Source: Epiperipatus broadwayi
Lineage: Eukaryota > Onychophora > Udeonychophora > Euonychophora > Peripatidae
NCBI GenBank assembly: GCA_028023455.1
Contig: JAQFVV010012513.1
Location: forward strand, 693,001 to 757,000
Reading direction: 5' to 3'
Length of the DNA stretch: 64,000 nt
A program made the position numbers and the translations under genes. Every line of letters starts with the position of its first letter. The stretch's first letter is position 1. This document shows positions 12,640 through 24,479 of the stretch, piece after piece. Below the pieces are notes generated by a model that was not told where the DNA came from, searched no databases, and saw nothing but the letters and a program-made list of their open reading frames with translations.

Positions 12640-14100
12640 ACTTCAATCTACTCCATACTCCAACTCTTCAACCGTCCATCCAGTTGAAAATCTGATGATA
12701 GAATGCTCAAAGGCCATCCTGAGGCCGAGATTTTTGTCACACCCATGCTGACCTAAGGTCAATCTAACCCTACATTTAATAAATTATTGTAAAATATATT
12801 AATTTTTTAGAACAGTGATAAAGTGTTTGACTTGAGCGCTAAAGGTTTTTGGTCCAAAGCTCGACGTGTTATGTCTTCTAGTGTTAAAATGTCAAGTGAA
12901 CAAACCATCTAGTTATTTTATTTACAAAAGCAATAAAGAATTATACACTGGCCCATACATTTCACCCAATCTGCAACGAATATCAACTCATCTCCTTAAG
13001 CGACTAATTGTATAATTTTTATTACTAAAACTGCCATTATAGATGTAACCTTTAATATCAGATTCGTTTACAAATTGAATTCACATCTGTGACATTGAAA
13101 TTACAAGCAGACAATTGAAATCTCTTGCATAACGCTATTTTTATAGTAATTTTTACATATTAACTCTTATTGTAGTGAAATTTTGTATTTCTTTTTTTAT
13201 AATTTGATAGAGTATAAAAAATTAAAATCACTCTAGTCGATTTCACTTTTATTTCCTTTTTATGTATAATAATATGAACGATTCTTTTAAAAAAATGAAT
13301 TGATTTTACAATGTCTAATTTCTCAACTGAGAAAAAAATTTATCGCCTGATTTTTACGATTTCATTTCTTAATTGTATATTTAATTGCAAATTCATTCAC
13401 ATAATTTTATTTTTTGTGAATAAAAAGGTCAAAAAGAAATCGCTCATATTCTTAATATTAACTGATTACATATTAAAAGTAGCAATTTCTCGTTTAAACT
13501 TATGAGATCCGTATTTGCATAAAAATGTGATTAGCTTCCATCAATGTATGTAGTTATTGCATTTGATTTTAAAAAGTAATGATAGCCACAAAAATAACTT
13601 ATTTATAAGTTGAGAAGATGGAATAATTTTTGAATTTGTTTTGCTGAGAGAAATAAAAATAAACAAAAAAAAAATGTCTGACATTTTAACAATACACAAA
13701 AGAGACATTGTGTGCCACCGAATATAAATACAACAACAATAACAGAAATCACTTATTGGGCATAAAGAAAATGTTGAAAGGTTGGAATATAAAATAAAAA
13801 CAGTTAAACAAAGCGTTTGCGGACTACAGGGAAAAATTTGATATTCAAAAATGATTTGTGTAAATTTTTTTTATTTTTATTGAGGTTATATAAATATACG
13901 TCCCTCTTCACAAATTTATTTATTTTTATAAAATAAAAATAAACAGACACGGTTCTTAATGTGCTGTCTTGATATTTTAAAAGAAAACTAAAGGAAATTA
14001 GAAACTAAAGCCAATAGAATAAGCCGTTTAATTAAAGATATTGTAATCAAACGGGGGAATTATCCATATCACTTATATATATAAAAGTATGATAGTTTAT
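12640..14100. other. No gene seen
   Basis: Very AT-rich. The 64-codon frame at 13311-13505 has Ile/Phe/Lys-rich composition expected from random AT-rich DNA. Confidence 0.4.
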
Positions 14101-14225
14101 TTAATTTCAACTCTTTCATAATTCTAATAAATATAGGGGATTTGAATTCAGGATTTCAAGCCCCTTCCCTATCCACACTATCTCATACCACTGATACACA
14201 TGACCACACACGCTGAAAAGATAAA

Positions 14226-14285
14226 TAATTACCAATATACTTCGTGCTAAACCAGCACTCATCAGTTGGACCAGATTACCATCTG
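14226..14285 (-). ncRNA. Hammerhead ribozyme, family E, damaged
   Basis: CTGATGA (14259-14265) and stem II GTGCT/AGCAC are perfect. The sequence after stem II reads GAAGTATA rather than GAAATACGTATA, a 4-base loss that removes part of the GAAA box and stem III. Confidence 0.6.
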
Positions 14286-14310
14286 CCATACATATATGTG
14301 AGGGAGATGG

Positions 14311-14370
14311 TAATCTGGACCAACTGATGAGTGCTGGTTTACCACGAAATACGTATATTGGTGAATATGG
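14311..14370 (+). ncRNA. Type I hammerhead ribozyme, family E
   Basis: Stem I is CCAA (14320-14323) with TTGG (14358-14361), extended by TAATC/GAATA-type pairing beyond an internal loop. The core is CTGATGA (14324-14330) and GAAA (14346-14349). Stem III is the palindrome TACGTA, with predicted cleavage after ATA (14357). Stem II is GTGCT/ACCAC with one C-C mismatch. A loopless palindromic stem III is typical of hammerheads that act best as dimers, and a second unit follows 67 bp later. Confidence 0.75.
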
Positions 14371-14380
14371 GAGATGGTAA

Positions 14381-14437
14381 TCTAGACCAACTGATGAGTG
14401 CTGGTTTGGCATGAAATACGTTTATTGGTGATTATTT
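14381..14437 (+). ncRNA. Type I hammerhead ribozyme, family E, tandem unit
   Basis: CTGATGA (14391-14397), stem II GTGCT/GGCAT (all five positions pair if G-U is allowed), GAAA (14413-14416), then TACGTTTA and stem I TTGG pairing with CCAA just before the core. Stem III has one mismatch at its base. Internal stem I extension TAATC/GATTA is present. Confidence 0.7.
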
Positions 14438-14639
14438 ATATTTTCTGCATGTGTGTGGTCATGTGTATCAGTGGTATGAGAGAGTGTGGATAGTGAAGTG
14501 GCTTGAAAGTCTGAGTTCAAATCCCCTATATTTACAATTAATTAGGTTCCAGGTATAAAAGTGCCTGGTACTTCAAATCTTATAATTCTAATAAATAAAT
14601 ATTTTTCCTACAATAAAAGTAGTATGATTTTATATTTAT

Positions 14640-14710
14640 TAAAATAATTAAATTAATAATTACATGCAACTTGAATAGGAAGTAACTGAAACCTCCAATG
14701 AGTTACATAA
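14640..14710. repeat. Dispersed repeat shared with 54290-54365
   Basis: AACCTCCAATGAGTTACATAACG here and a close variant near 54340 share about 60 bp of similarity, including the preceding GTAACTGAA-like stretch. Family unknown. Confidence 0.5.
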
Positions 14711-14879
14711 CGTTTCCAAGTTCTTATTTTCCTCAGTGCACCTTTAGCTCAATCCTATTAGATCCATTCAAATTTCCAGAAGGCAGACCAACTGCCCATA
14801 CTATAGATACATTAGAAACATACACTTTTTTTCCAGTAACCCATATATAACATCCTAATTTAACTTCATATATACATTA

Positions 14880-15255
14880 CAATACAGAGACTTCAGACCA
14901 CTCAAAGTGGTATGGAGAGATGCATGATGGGAGTAACAAGAAGAGATCGAAAATGCAATATATGGGTAAGAGAATAAACAGGTGTTACTGACCTCATTGA
15001 AAAAATTAATGGACTGAAATGGAGTTGGGCTGAAAATATTGCTAGAAGAGATTATAATAGTTGGAGAATTGAAATCTTTAACTGGATTCCAAGAGATTGT
15101 AAAAGACCTAAAAAAAAACCACATCTGAGATGGATGGATGAAATAAGAATGTGGACAAAGGTGATGAAGAGAAGAGAAGCTAAAGATAGAACAAGATGGA
15201 TTGAACTTGGAGAGATTATTCTGCATTAGATTGATAATGGTTAATGATAATGATG
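14880..15255 (+). mobile_element. 5'-truncated RTE-type LINE with 8-bp TSD
   Basis: Begins in the QRLQTTQ-S-MERCM-equivalent region and continues through the terminal WMDEIR block to the TGATAATGATGA tail. The direct repeat ATACATTA flanks it at 14872-14879 and 15256-15263. Several stops and shifts break the frame. Confidence 0.85.
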
Positions 15256-15540
15256 ATACATTATTTTTATGGATAATTTAAACTTAATTTTATATAATAT
15301 GTATTTAATTACTGAAACATATGATCAATGACATGTGAAAAGGATAAGTCATCCATATATCTTTGATATGTTTCAGTATGTGATGGAATAGAAGATTGAA
15401 ATGTTTAAATATATATTACATAGAGTTAAATTTAAAGTATCTCTAAAATTATGTGTATTTGAAGTTAAATTGTAACGTGCTATAAGGATTATTTGAAGAA
15501 AAAAAGTTTGTTTCTAATGTTTCTATAGTGTTATTAAAAG

Positions 15541-15792
15541 AGATGTGATGTGATGTACTGTGGCTTCACCTTAAACGAAGTCAAGAATATCGGAGCAATT
15601 ATGCCCATATAAACTCATTAGCCACTTAATTTTCTATTCCCCACTCTAAGTTTTCCCATATTCTGCTCCATCCCATTTCCACAACATAATCTTTGTAAAC
15701 TCTATAGCCTTAATATCTAATTCCCCCTTATCTTTTTCCAAACCCAGCATAAAAACCAATAATTCATTTTCTGTATAATCACTTTTTTATAT
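15541..15792 (-). mobile_element. 3' end of the second LINE family
   Basis: Reverse complement of the final 230-250 bp of the LINE at 56842-58610. It carries the C-terminal coding end, the untranslated end with the ACTTAGAGTGGGG-type stretch, and the TCACA-repeat tail (here GATGTGATGTGATG at the left end). It directly adjoins a family A copy. Confidence 0.75.
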
Positions 15793-15796
15793 TTAG

Positions 15797-15995
15797 TCTT
15801 GCATAAAACTCTCCATACAGTAGTGCTACCCAGTGCAAGTCAGAGTAATCAATGGATTCCAGAAGGGTTGTGCATAAAATCTCTATCTAGTGCCTACTCA
15901 TCTAATATCCCCAGACTAGTTCTAGCTTGTGCCTTTCATCATGTGATGTTTAGTGGTATCTATAGAGTGGAACTTCTGGGCTTATAGAATTGTGC
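15797..15995. repeat. Family A repeat, copy 3 (partial)
   Basis: The forward arm is recognisable (AGTAGTGCTACCCAGTGCAA near 15820). It jumps to the terminal ATGTGATGTTTAGTGG motif near 15940, inside the place where the hammerhead core should be. Confidence 0.7.
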
Positions 15996-16827
15996 TAAAG
16001 ATGAAAGACACACTAAAAATAAAAGACAATTTGAAAACATTATATAACTCATTGCAAGTTTTAGTTACTCCCTGTTTAAGTTCGAATAATAAGTAGTATA
16101 GTGTAGCCAGTATTGGTATAACATCCAAAAATGACAAATGCAAAGTACTTTTTTAATATTGAAATAAAATCTCTGTTTATGTTACATATAGCAATTTCAC
16201 TTATATGGTAAGAATATGATACATCAATTGAATATTGAAATGTTAGAAACTGAATACACATAATTTATAAAAATAATTTTCATTTAATGTGGATACAGTA
16301 CTTAAAATAGTAACATATATGAATGATGTGAATTAATTTTTTAACATACTTACAATTAGGGTTTTGGAGTCAATATTTTTTCCGATCTGCTCTATGTGAG
16401 AAATTTAAACTTTTCGGTACATCCTGGTCAGATAAATTTTGTTTCAAATTAATTTGTTTAAAACAAATGGCACTAGTAATTGTCTAATTCAGAGAAATCA
16501 GTTTTCACTTAATAACAATCTAGTAAAAAAACAACTTAATGTTAATTTCTATAACTACAAAATTGCAAATCAATCATCCCCCAAAATACTCAAGAATTAA
16601 ATTGAATCAAACTTTTTTCTTTAAACCTCATATTAGATATAAAGAAATTTGCCACCATAAATAATATCATCTCCAAACTTTCAGGCACCACATGGGGTTT
16701 TAATGCTGACATTTTTTAGAATTTGGTTAGCAAGTTTTTACTCTGTAGTTGAGCACTGCTTTCTAGTATGGTAAAAAAGTACACATTCTAATCTTGTACA
16801 TACTGAGATCCATGAAACATTATGTAT

Positions 16828-16828
<1 letters not shown>
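15996..16828. other. No gene seen
   Basis: AT-rich sequence with no supported feature. Confidence 0.4.

Positions 16829-16906
<78 letters not shown>
16829..16906. repeat. TA array with a central interruption
   Basis: Two TA runs separated by ACT at about 16868. Confidence 0.9.
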
Positions 16907-16909
<3 letters not shown>

Positions 16910-19900
16910 GCCCTTTTGTATGGGTCACCATTTAAGTTTTGTGCTAATCTAGTAGAAAATTTTAAATTTAAGAAGTATTTTAAAAAGTGTGATGTTGACT
17001 TTGCTTGTGGTAATGTTACTATAAGTTTAATTAAAGCAATCTATGAGTATTTAATATGTGAATTGTGTTGGTATTGAGAAAATATTTAAAATGATGATGA
17101 TTATGATGTAATACTGCATTAATAAATTTAATAACAAATGTTTAAAGCTAAAGTATTTAAAAGACAAGTTAAAATTAGACAAAGATATTTATTTAATTTA
17201 AAATATATGTTAAAAGTGAATAAAAATATTTTAAATTATAAGTACTTAAATTGAGATTAATATTTGATTTTAATCATATCAAATAATTATTTTAAAATCT
17301 GATATAATATCTTATTTATTTTTAAAAATAAATATTTATTTTAAAAAAGCAATTGTTAGTTTATTTTTAGACTATGAAGCGTTCTTGTGTTATAAAGAAC
17401 AGATGTTATACACACACATGCGTGGAAGTTGTCTAATAAAGTTGCATAATTATTTTAAAAAATCATGTTATAAAATTTATAAATAATACGTGAGTTATCA
17501 CGAGATAAAAATAAAGATATTAATGTAAAATATTAAATCTGATTTTTAAAAATATTACTTTAAAAATATAACGTATTTAAAAAGATTTAGTTTATTTTAA
17601 ATGATCTTATAAAAGTTAAGATTTAAATCAAGTGAGAAAGAATATTTCAAAAGAATGTTTAATAGATTTAAATAAACGATAAATATTGTTTTGAAAGAAT
17701 TTGATAAAATATTAAATATTAAATAAGTCATTATTTTATTTTTAATAGTGTGTTGATAAATATGTAAATAAGCAAAGTTTGATTGTTTAAACGTACCAAT
17801 CAGATGTGGAGTCTCTTCCAGTATAAAAGCTGGATTCAATTGTTGAAGGGGCTCTCTGTAATTAATTTTCTAAGTTAATCGTGCTATTGAGAAAATAGCC
17901 AAATAAATTTATAAACGCTCTTAAAATCAATTTTAAAATCATAAGAGTGTTATTGTATATAATTTTATAAAAGTTTAAATAATGAATATGCAGTAGATAT
18001 TTTAATATTCCCTATTGGTCTTCTCAATATCGAAACTTGATTTACGTACAAATGATCATGGAAACATCACGTATCGTAGAAATATATCAGAAACTTTATG
18101 CTAGAAAAGTAACAGACGCTGGATTAGTACAGAAAACTATAAGATCGAGAAAAGTAGTATTTTGGACTATAAATAGTTTTCAAAAGTTAAATTACTATTG
18201 TCTATTATTAATAGATATTTTAAAGAAATATAAATATTTCTGTAAAAGAAAGTATTTTGACAAATTATAAAAGTAAAATATGTATCTTAAGGAAAGATAT
18301 AAGAAGCAGTAATAATTTTAAATAAATACTTGCCTTGTTAAGTCTTTATGCTTAAAAGACTAGATATTGATAATTTGAAAAGGCAAATATATTATAAGTA
18401 TAAGTATTTTAAAAAATCGTAATATAATAAAATTATTTTATTGAAGTTATCTAAACGCTGGCCGTTATAGATGGAAAAATAGATTCTTACCTAGATATAT
18501 TGTTTTGAAAAAATGCGTAAATAATACATGGACGTCCAAGCCAAACCAAGTTAATTGAAAAATAATTAAATGACAATTTTATCAATTATAAACTAAGTTG
18601 AAATAATAACTTTCAAATAATAATTGATGAAGAATTGGATCCAAAGAACTTATAAACTATTTTTAATTTTATTTTGTTTTCTTGTGGGGAACTTATTTTT
18701 ATTTTTAAAAAAAGAACGTTATCATTTTTATTATAAACTTTCAAGAAACACGTGATACAACGGAACAGGAAATAGTGTTTTATTGACTTTATACGTAGGA
18801 TATTTGTTAGAACTTTTATGGTAGAACAAAAGTCGTCGCTGGAATATGTAATATAATTTTTTTATTTTATTTATTTAACATAAAATTTAAAATATTATTA
18901 AACTATTAAAAAGTAGGTTAGGTACATTTATTAAATAGTAACTTAAAAATAATATAATAATTAATTACATAAATTTATTTTTATAATTAATATAACACGG
19001 AATATTCTAATGAATGTTTATGAGTGAAAATGTGAATGATTTTTATTTTATGAAGCTGCAAATTCCGAAGAATGCTGGATAGCAGATTGGACATTATTAT
19101 TATTATTATGGTAAAAATATTGTATAATGATTTTTAATGAATTTAATATGTTTTTCTTTAGATCAACTGAATATTATGTTGTTGTAGAATGAATGGATAA
19201 ATATATTATGAAAACACATACATTATATTGACAACAAACTTTATTAAAATATGCATAAGTTTTGATTTATAATATCAACATGATACAACATTACGGAAGA
19301 AGCTTAGAAGTAATTATATGATTCTTTCATAAATAATTTTGATATTTTATTTATGTTTAGTATTAGAATGATGTTTATTATTTATCTAAGTAATTATTTT
19401 ATTTTTGCAATTTAGAAAAGGATTTTAAAAGTCTATATTTTTGTGTATTTTGTTTATTGAATAAGTTAAGTTACGTTATGGGTAGAAGCCTATATTTTGA
19501 TTGAAGTTTATTAAGTATAGACGATGTAGTATAGGTAATTTGGATGATGAATATTTTATTTAAAGTTGATGTTTTGTTTTCCGGAAATTTTAGATAAAGT
19601 TTAGAATATGTTTTATAGATAGAAATTTATTAGAAAGGATTAAAAAAACATATAGAGTAGAGTAATGATTTTTACACAGAAAAGAATCATAGAATTTATC
19701 TAAGGTAATGCTTTATGAATTTAGAATTGATAAATGATTTAAATAATAATATTTGAACAATAGAGATATATAATGCATATTTGATAAAACATATAACAGG
19801 AATTACATTAAGTAAAGTATAATTACAGTCAATTATTTGTTTTACATTACAAAGATACATTAATTTTATAAAGCTATTAAGCAATGCTAATAATAAAGTA

Positions 19901-21140
19901 AATATATGATAATACATTATAAATGGTAATACTTAATTAATGTAGCTATTTAATTAGTAGAGCTTCATTGTTTACACATGCTACATAAATAATTTTGACA
20001 TATATTATTATTTGTAATGAAAGTTTATTAACATTTATTTTAAATCTAAGTTTTTTGAAAAACACACTGTAATATTATTAGTATAGTATTTGAAGAGAAT
20101 GTATAATTGCTTATTAAGTACATGAATTAATAACAGTGTAAACTTCTTGTATTTGTATTTTCTTACTTTTATTTTATTTATTTTCTTAAATTCTAAAACT
20201 GTAAATAGTGTAAATAAATTTTTATTTGAAGTTATTGTAAATAAATTTGTTAATTTGTTTTTTAAAAGTGTGTCGAGTTTCATTATTTTTCACCACAGCA
20301 TTTTGACATCAGATGATTTGAAATAAACATAATATTTGCACAAAATGAATTTGTTATTATTACTTAGAATTGAATACCATATTTGCTTAACATTATTTTA
20401 TAAGAATTGATTGACATGAACATAAATATTGCAATGGTCATAAGATGATTATAATGCACATTATAAGAATACAATATTGTTTATTGCCACAGATTATTAA
20501 GTATAAGATTTTGATCTATTTTAAAATGAAGATACCATATGAAATAAAAGATATACATATGATTGTTTATTCATTTAATGATTGATTATATAATAGAAAT
20601 AGATGAGATTAAATTACACTCTAAGATTAGTATTATTTATTATTATTATTAAAATAAGTTAGGTGTATTTAAGTTTGATATAAAATCCCACATCATACTT
20701 ATTTACATAATTTATTATTATTTTAAAACAACTTAGAAGAACCTGAGATTATTTAATTATATTTTAAGTTAAAAGTTAGGAATTATTTTAGTATTATTGA
20801 AGATAATTTATTTCATTTAAAAGTCATAAGAATGCTATAGATGTAGTGGTAAGATGATAAGGTAGTGGTAGTATTCTTATGCCATTGAGACAGTATCTTG
20901 GGAGATATTGACTCAGTGTAAATCTGCTTATTACTTTGTAACTTTACTTCACAGTCTCATAATTTTATAAATACTTATTTAATTAGTATAATCTAGAACT
21001 ATATTGATTTTGATGATTGATAATAAATTTAATTAAGATATGATAATATAAAAGTATATTAAAGATAGATATGCAAATTTTAATTAAGCATAATAATGTA
21101 ACTGAGCTAGTTGTATTTTAAACTATTTTATATATCAAGA
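16907..21140. other. Extremely AT-rich block without a gene
   Basis: About 4.2 kb dominated by TTTAAAA, TTATTT and TAATA words, clearly lower in GC than its surroundings. A 77-codon plus-strand frame at 18037-18270 (MIYVQMIMETSRIVEIYQKL start) has the most protein-like first half of any frame here, but no family was recognised. The other frames are low-complexity. Confidence 0.45.
17795..17875 (+). promoter_or_regulatory. Core-promoter-like module
   Basis: A CCAAT box (17796-17800) is followed 22 bp later by TATAAAAG (17822-17829), then a GC-richer segment GAAGGGGCTCTCTG near 17846. An AATAAA lies near 17902. The spacing fits a Pol II promoter or an LTR-like U3-R, but no paired LTR was found. 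Confidence 0.3.
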
Positions 21141-21149
21141 AGTAAGGGT

Positions 21150-21259
<110 letters not shown>

Positions 21260-21479
21260 CTTTTAAATCATGACCTGTTACATGCACTCTCAGATATCTC
21301 TCCAGCTATCCTCTGATGCAGGTTGGCAACAATCAATGAATTCAACAAGATTGTTGAACTACCAAATCATCAATCCAATATCCTTCTGATCAGTCCTCCA
21401 AACCTCAGGTTTGAAATTAAGGCAGCCTTTCTGATTTACTAGTAATTTTTAGCAGCCATCCACATTAGATGTCAACAAC

Positions 21480-21800
21480 ATGTAAATCCATGATTGAAAT
21501 AACTCCACCAATAACTGACCTTACCTTCTGATTACCTGGTTTTTCCCTTCCAAGAAAACTAATCGAAGATTAACAGAATCAGAACATGCTAGGGTGGATA
21601 TTATACACTGCACAAGTGGGGATTTATACTTTCCAAATTGTAAATGTAAAAGACCACAAATTATGTCACATATTTACAAAGAGGGTCTCTACTTTACCAG
21701 ATCACTGTTGACCTCTTTGCTCTACCCAACACGAAGGAGACAGCTTTCAATTTTTTAGGAACTAGCTATTGAATTTTGATGTGCTGATACCATATGCTAA
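21480..21800 (+). pseudogene. LINE 3'-end relic
   Basis: The plus strand reads RTESEHARVDIIHCTSGD, a Cys-rich PNCKCKRPQ-type stretch, MSHIYKE, then (after a shift) VDLFALPNTKETAFNFL. This parallels the relic at 1290-1690 and the LHN..EAVDWL-type end of LINE polyproteins. Frameshifts and stops show it is dead. Confidence 0.5.
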
Positions 21801-23402
21801 ATAAATTATTGCAAACTGATAATTATTTATATTTTCACTTAAAAGAAAAAATTGAAGTGCTTATAAGCTAATGAAATGTATTGCTGAAATGATGTAGAAA
21901 GATATTGCATGCATATACAGCTTTACCAATAGTATCCTGATTATCTATTTTGATTATCTCACTGGTAGGCCTCAAAAATAAATTGTTGCATAATTAAGAT
22001 TTGTAGTATGTATGAATAAACTACCAAGTGAAACTATACATCATATACAAACAAAATTGCAAATTATCTATGAGGATGATAACCACAAACTAAAACGTTT
22101 ACTTAAATAAATAAATAAATATCAAGCTTTTATAGAAAATATGATAATCTCCTGTTTTTCTATTTGATTTTGGGACACTGAGAAAGAACTTCTAATAACG
22201 GTAATGTACATGTATCTCCAAAACAATAGACTTCTTTGCTATTCCAAGTGGTTATATGAAATTTGGACAGCAGAAGTAATCAAATGATGGAAAGATCCAG
22301 GAAGCGTTTTAACCTTAGGTAATAAAAAACTAATATTGTATTTTTGTTTGTAATTCAAATCAAATTCATACATAATAATCATACATTTAAATAAATAGAT
22401 GAACAGTATTGTTCTTCAAAATATTAAATTGAAGTTTAATCTAGGAAGCCTTACTGATTTTTCAATCTATCACAGTGAATAAACTAAGCAATAACATTTT
22501 TTAAATATATATAGACTTTCTTTTTTTTATAAGAGACTGTACTTGTTTTTGTTTATATTCATAAGTTTTGTTTTTTTCTATTAGTAATTGTTAATCTATG
22601 ATAATTAACTAATTTATATGGAAGGCTTGAAAAGATTATGTTTCCAATAGTTCTGCCTAATGACTATTAGTTTTGACTGCATTTTAGGTAATAGAGTCAA
22701 AATGTAAAAGTTATTTCCACTAAAAATATTCCATTCATATTAAATAGTGGCACACTGATTGCTTGGCCTAAATTCAAACCCTTGTGATATTTGTAGTATT
22801 TATTTGCCAGTTTGGCATTCATTTGTGTTTAAAAACAAATTAAAATATGAATTGATTTATTAGTTTGTGAAAAAATCTTTAGATGTCAATGTCATACAGA
22901 GAACCTAATATAAAAGATCTGAGATTGACAATGTCTTTGTTTCTAAGTCTAAAAAAGATTACAAGAGTTTTAGGGAAAGCTCATCTTTTATTCAATTCTT
23001 GATATGAAAATATATTTTTTGAATTCATTTACAAATTTATGATGAATTTTGCAAAATATTTTTTGACAAGAATATGCTTGTTAGATTCAGATTTTATTCA
23101 ATAAATATGTTTTCAGAAGAATACAAATAACTAATTTGATTTACATTTAATAAAAAATGTTTTCACATTTAGTTGGTAAATATTTTTTTAAAAGATAACA
23201 GATTAAATAATACATTGAAATCAATAACAAATGAACATTATCTAAGATTTTTTTAAAAGATAAAAATTAGAAAAAAAAACAAACAAGTATTGACTATTAT
23301 ACAAAAACCTATATATTTAGTTGTGGGAATATGTAATGTAGGTTAGATTTTGATTACCAATGTGGAAATAGTGACTAGAAAGTGTAAAGAAAAATGAGAT
23401 AC
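21801..23402. other. No gene seen
   Basis: AT-rich sequence with poly(T) stretches. Confidence 0.4.
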
Positions 23403-24470
23403 TTGAGTACTAAACCTGCAACATGGAGCACATATTTTTGTGTAGTGTTCTCCACAGAAACTTTGCTAAGTAGGAGTTCAGGTGTTGTCTTGCTGTCCCT
23501 CATTTCTGCTTATTTTGTCATTTGGCAGAACCCCACAATCTCCTCAATATTTTGGATGTGAAGTCCTGTTTCTGGATCAGCAAAATTATGTGTGATTGAC
23601 TTGGAAATGATAGTAACTGGCTTAAGATCATCGGTTTTATATGCCTTCCAACAGTCTAAATATATGATTGCCCCCTGTTCAACATTAGCTAAAATGGCTT
23701 CCATGAGAGTCTTATCTGTCCTCTCTTGAATTTTGATGATAAAACATTCATCTGTTTCTCTATGTAAGCCACCAAACATCCATTGCCTGGGGAGAATTCG
23801 GCCTGCTTAATTTTTTTTTTGAAAAGACTCATCAATTTCCATGATTTTGTTCACACCTCCAATTTTCCAGTTTTGCCATTGTAACATAGCATTGGTACAA
23901 ATGTCTCTCATGTGCCAGTCTATGATTGTTTTACCTGATATTCCAAGCTCAAGTTCCCCCCTATGTAAAGAAGTTAGTTTCCAAGACCAATTATATATGA
24001 AATGGATTGCAGTTAACAGAGGAATTCTTGAACCTTCCAAACACATTCCCTTGTGAATGCCAATTTTAGTGGTGCAACCTTGAATGTTACAATGCCATTG
24101 CATGTCCAAGACTTGCATGTATACTTTCATATTATGTCCATTTGGACACACTTTTATTGAAGGCAGAATACCTTGTTCTTAGAAATACAGGAACACATCT
24201 ATTTTACTAGTTGGCGATTTCCAAATATTGAACAGTTTTTAAAAATACACAATTAAAAACACAATGAAAATGAAAGGATTTCACAATAAAAAAAAAATAG
24301 CTAGTCGGAAACAAATCTGGACAATAACTAAAAAATGTCCAATATGATGTCAACTGTGACATCATCATTGTAGGACTATTTCTTTCATTATGATGTCATC
24401 ACGACATCACACATTGATTGTGGGTGTGAAAAGATCCTATCCCCCCCTATGTTGCAGGTTTAGCACTCAA
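23403..24470 (-). mobile_element. Merlin-type DNA transposon with inverted ends
   Basis: A transposase relic (23510-24151, minus) is bounded by an inverted repeat. The left end TTGAGTACTAAACCTGCAAC starts at 23403. Its near reverse complement ends at 24470, with one mismatch in the first 22 bases. No clean 8-9-bp target duplication was found next to these ends, so the true borders may differ by some bases. Merlin elements are the eukaryotic relatives of bacterial IS1016/IS1595 transposons. Confidence 0.75.
23510..24151 (-). pseudogene. Merlin (ISXO2/IS1595-like) transposase, frameshifted
   Basis: The N-terminal frame (24151-23807) has a zinc-ribbon-like set C-x3-H...WHCNIQGC and a helix-turn-helix-like region (LELGISGKTIIDWHMRDIC). 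It ends in IDES, the first catalytic aspartate region of the ISXO2-like DDE fold. After a break of about 30 bp the second frame (23779-23510) continues with FGGLHRETDECFIIKIQERT, LDCWKAY (second catalytic Asp) and HNFADPETGLHIQNIEEIV (histidine and acidic third-residue region). These are the expected family motifs in order. The frameshift or small deletion at 23780-23806 and the missing C-terminal end indicate inactivity. The product would act in the nucleus on its own terminal repeats. Confidence 0.85.
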
Positions 24471-24479
24471 TTACCGAAA

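Larger units (their letters stand above)
14105..14580 (+). repeat. Family E hammerhead-bearing SINE-like element, inverted and tandem
   Basis: An inverted copy (14105-14280, minus) meets two direct hammerhead units (67-bp period) and a downstream body. In the plus-strand body an A-box-like TATCAGTGGTATGAGA (14466-14481) and a B-box-like GTTCAAATCC (14515-14524) suggest a tRNA-related RNA polymerase III promoter. A small hairpin CCAGG...CCTGG lies at 14549-14568. SINE-like hammerhead elements with Pol III boxes are known in schistosomes (SM-alpha); similarity to those is by layout, not by proven descent. Confidence 0.75.

Noticed and set aside
14855-15226. 123-codon minus-strand frame
   Set aside because: It is antisense to an RTE fragment whose plus-strand motifs, tail and target duplication are clear.
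18037-18270. 77-codon frame near the promoter-like module
   Set aside because: The first half looks protein-like, but no family, splice signals or repeated copy support it as a gene.
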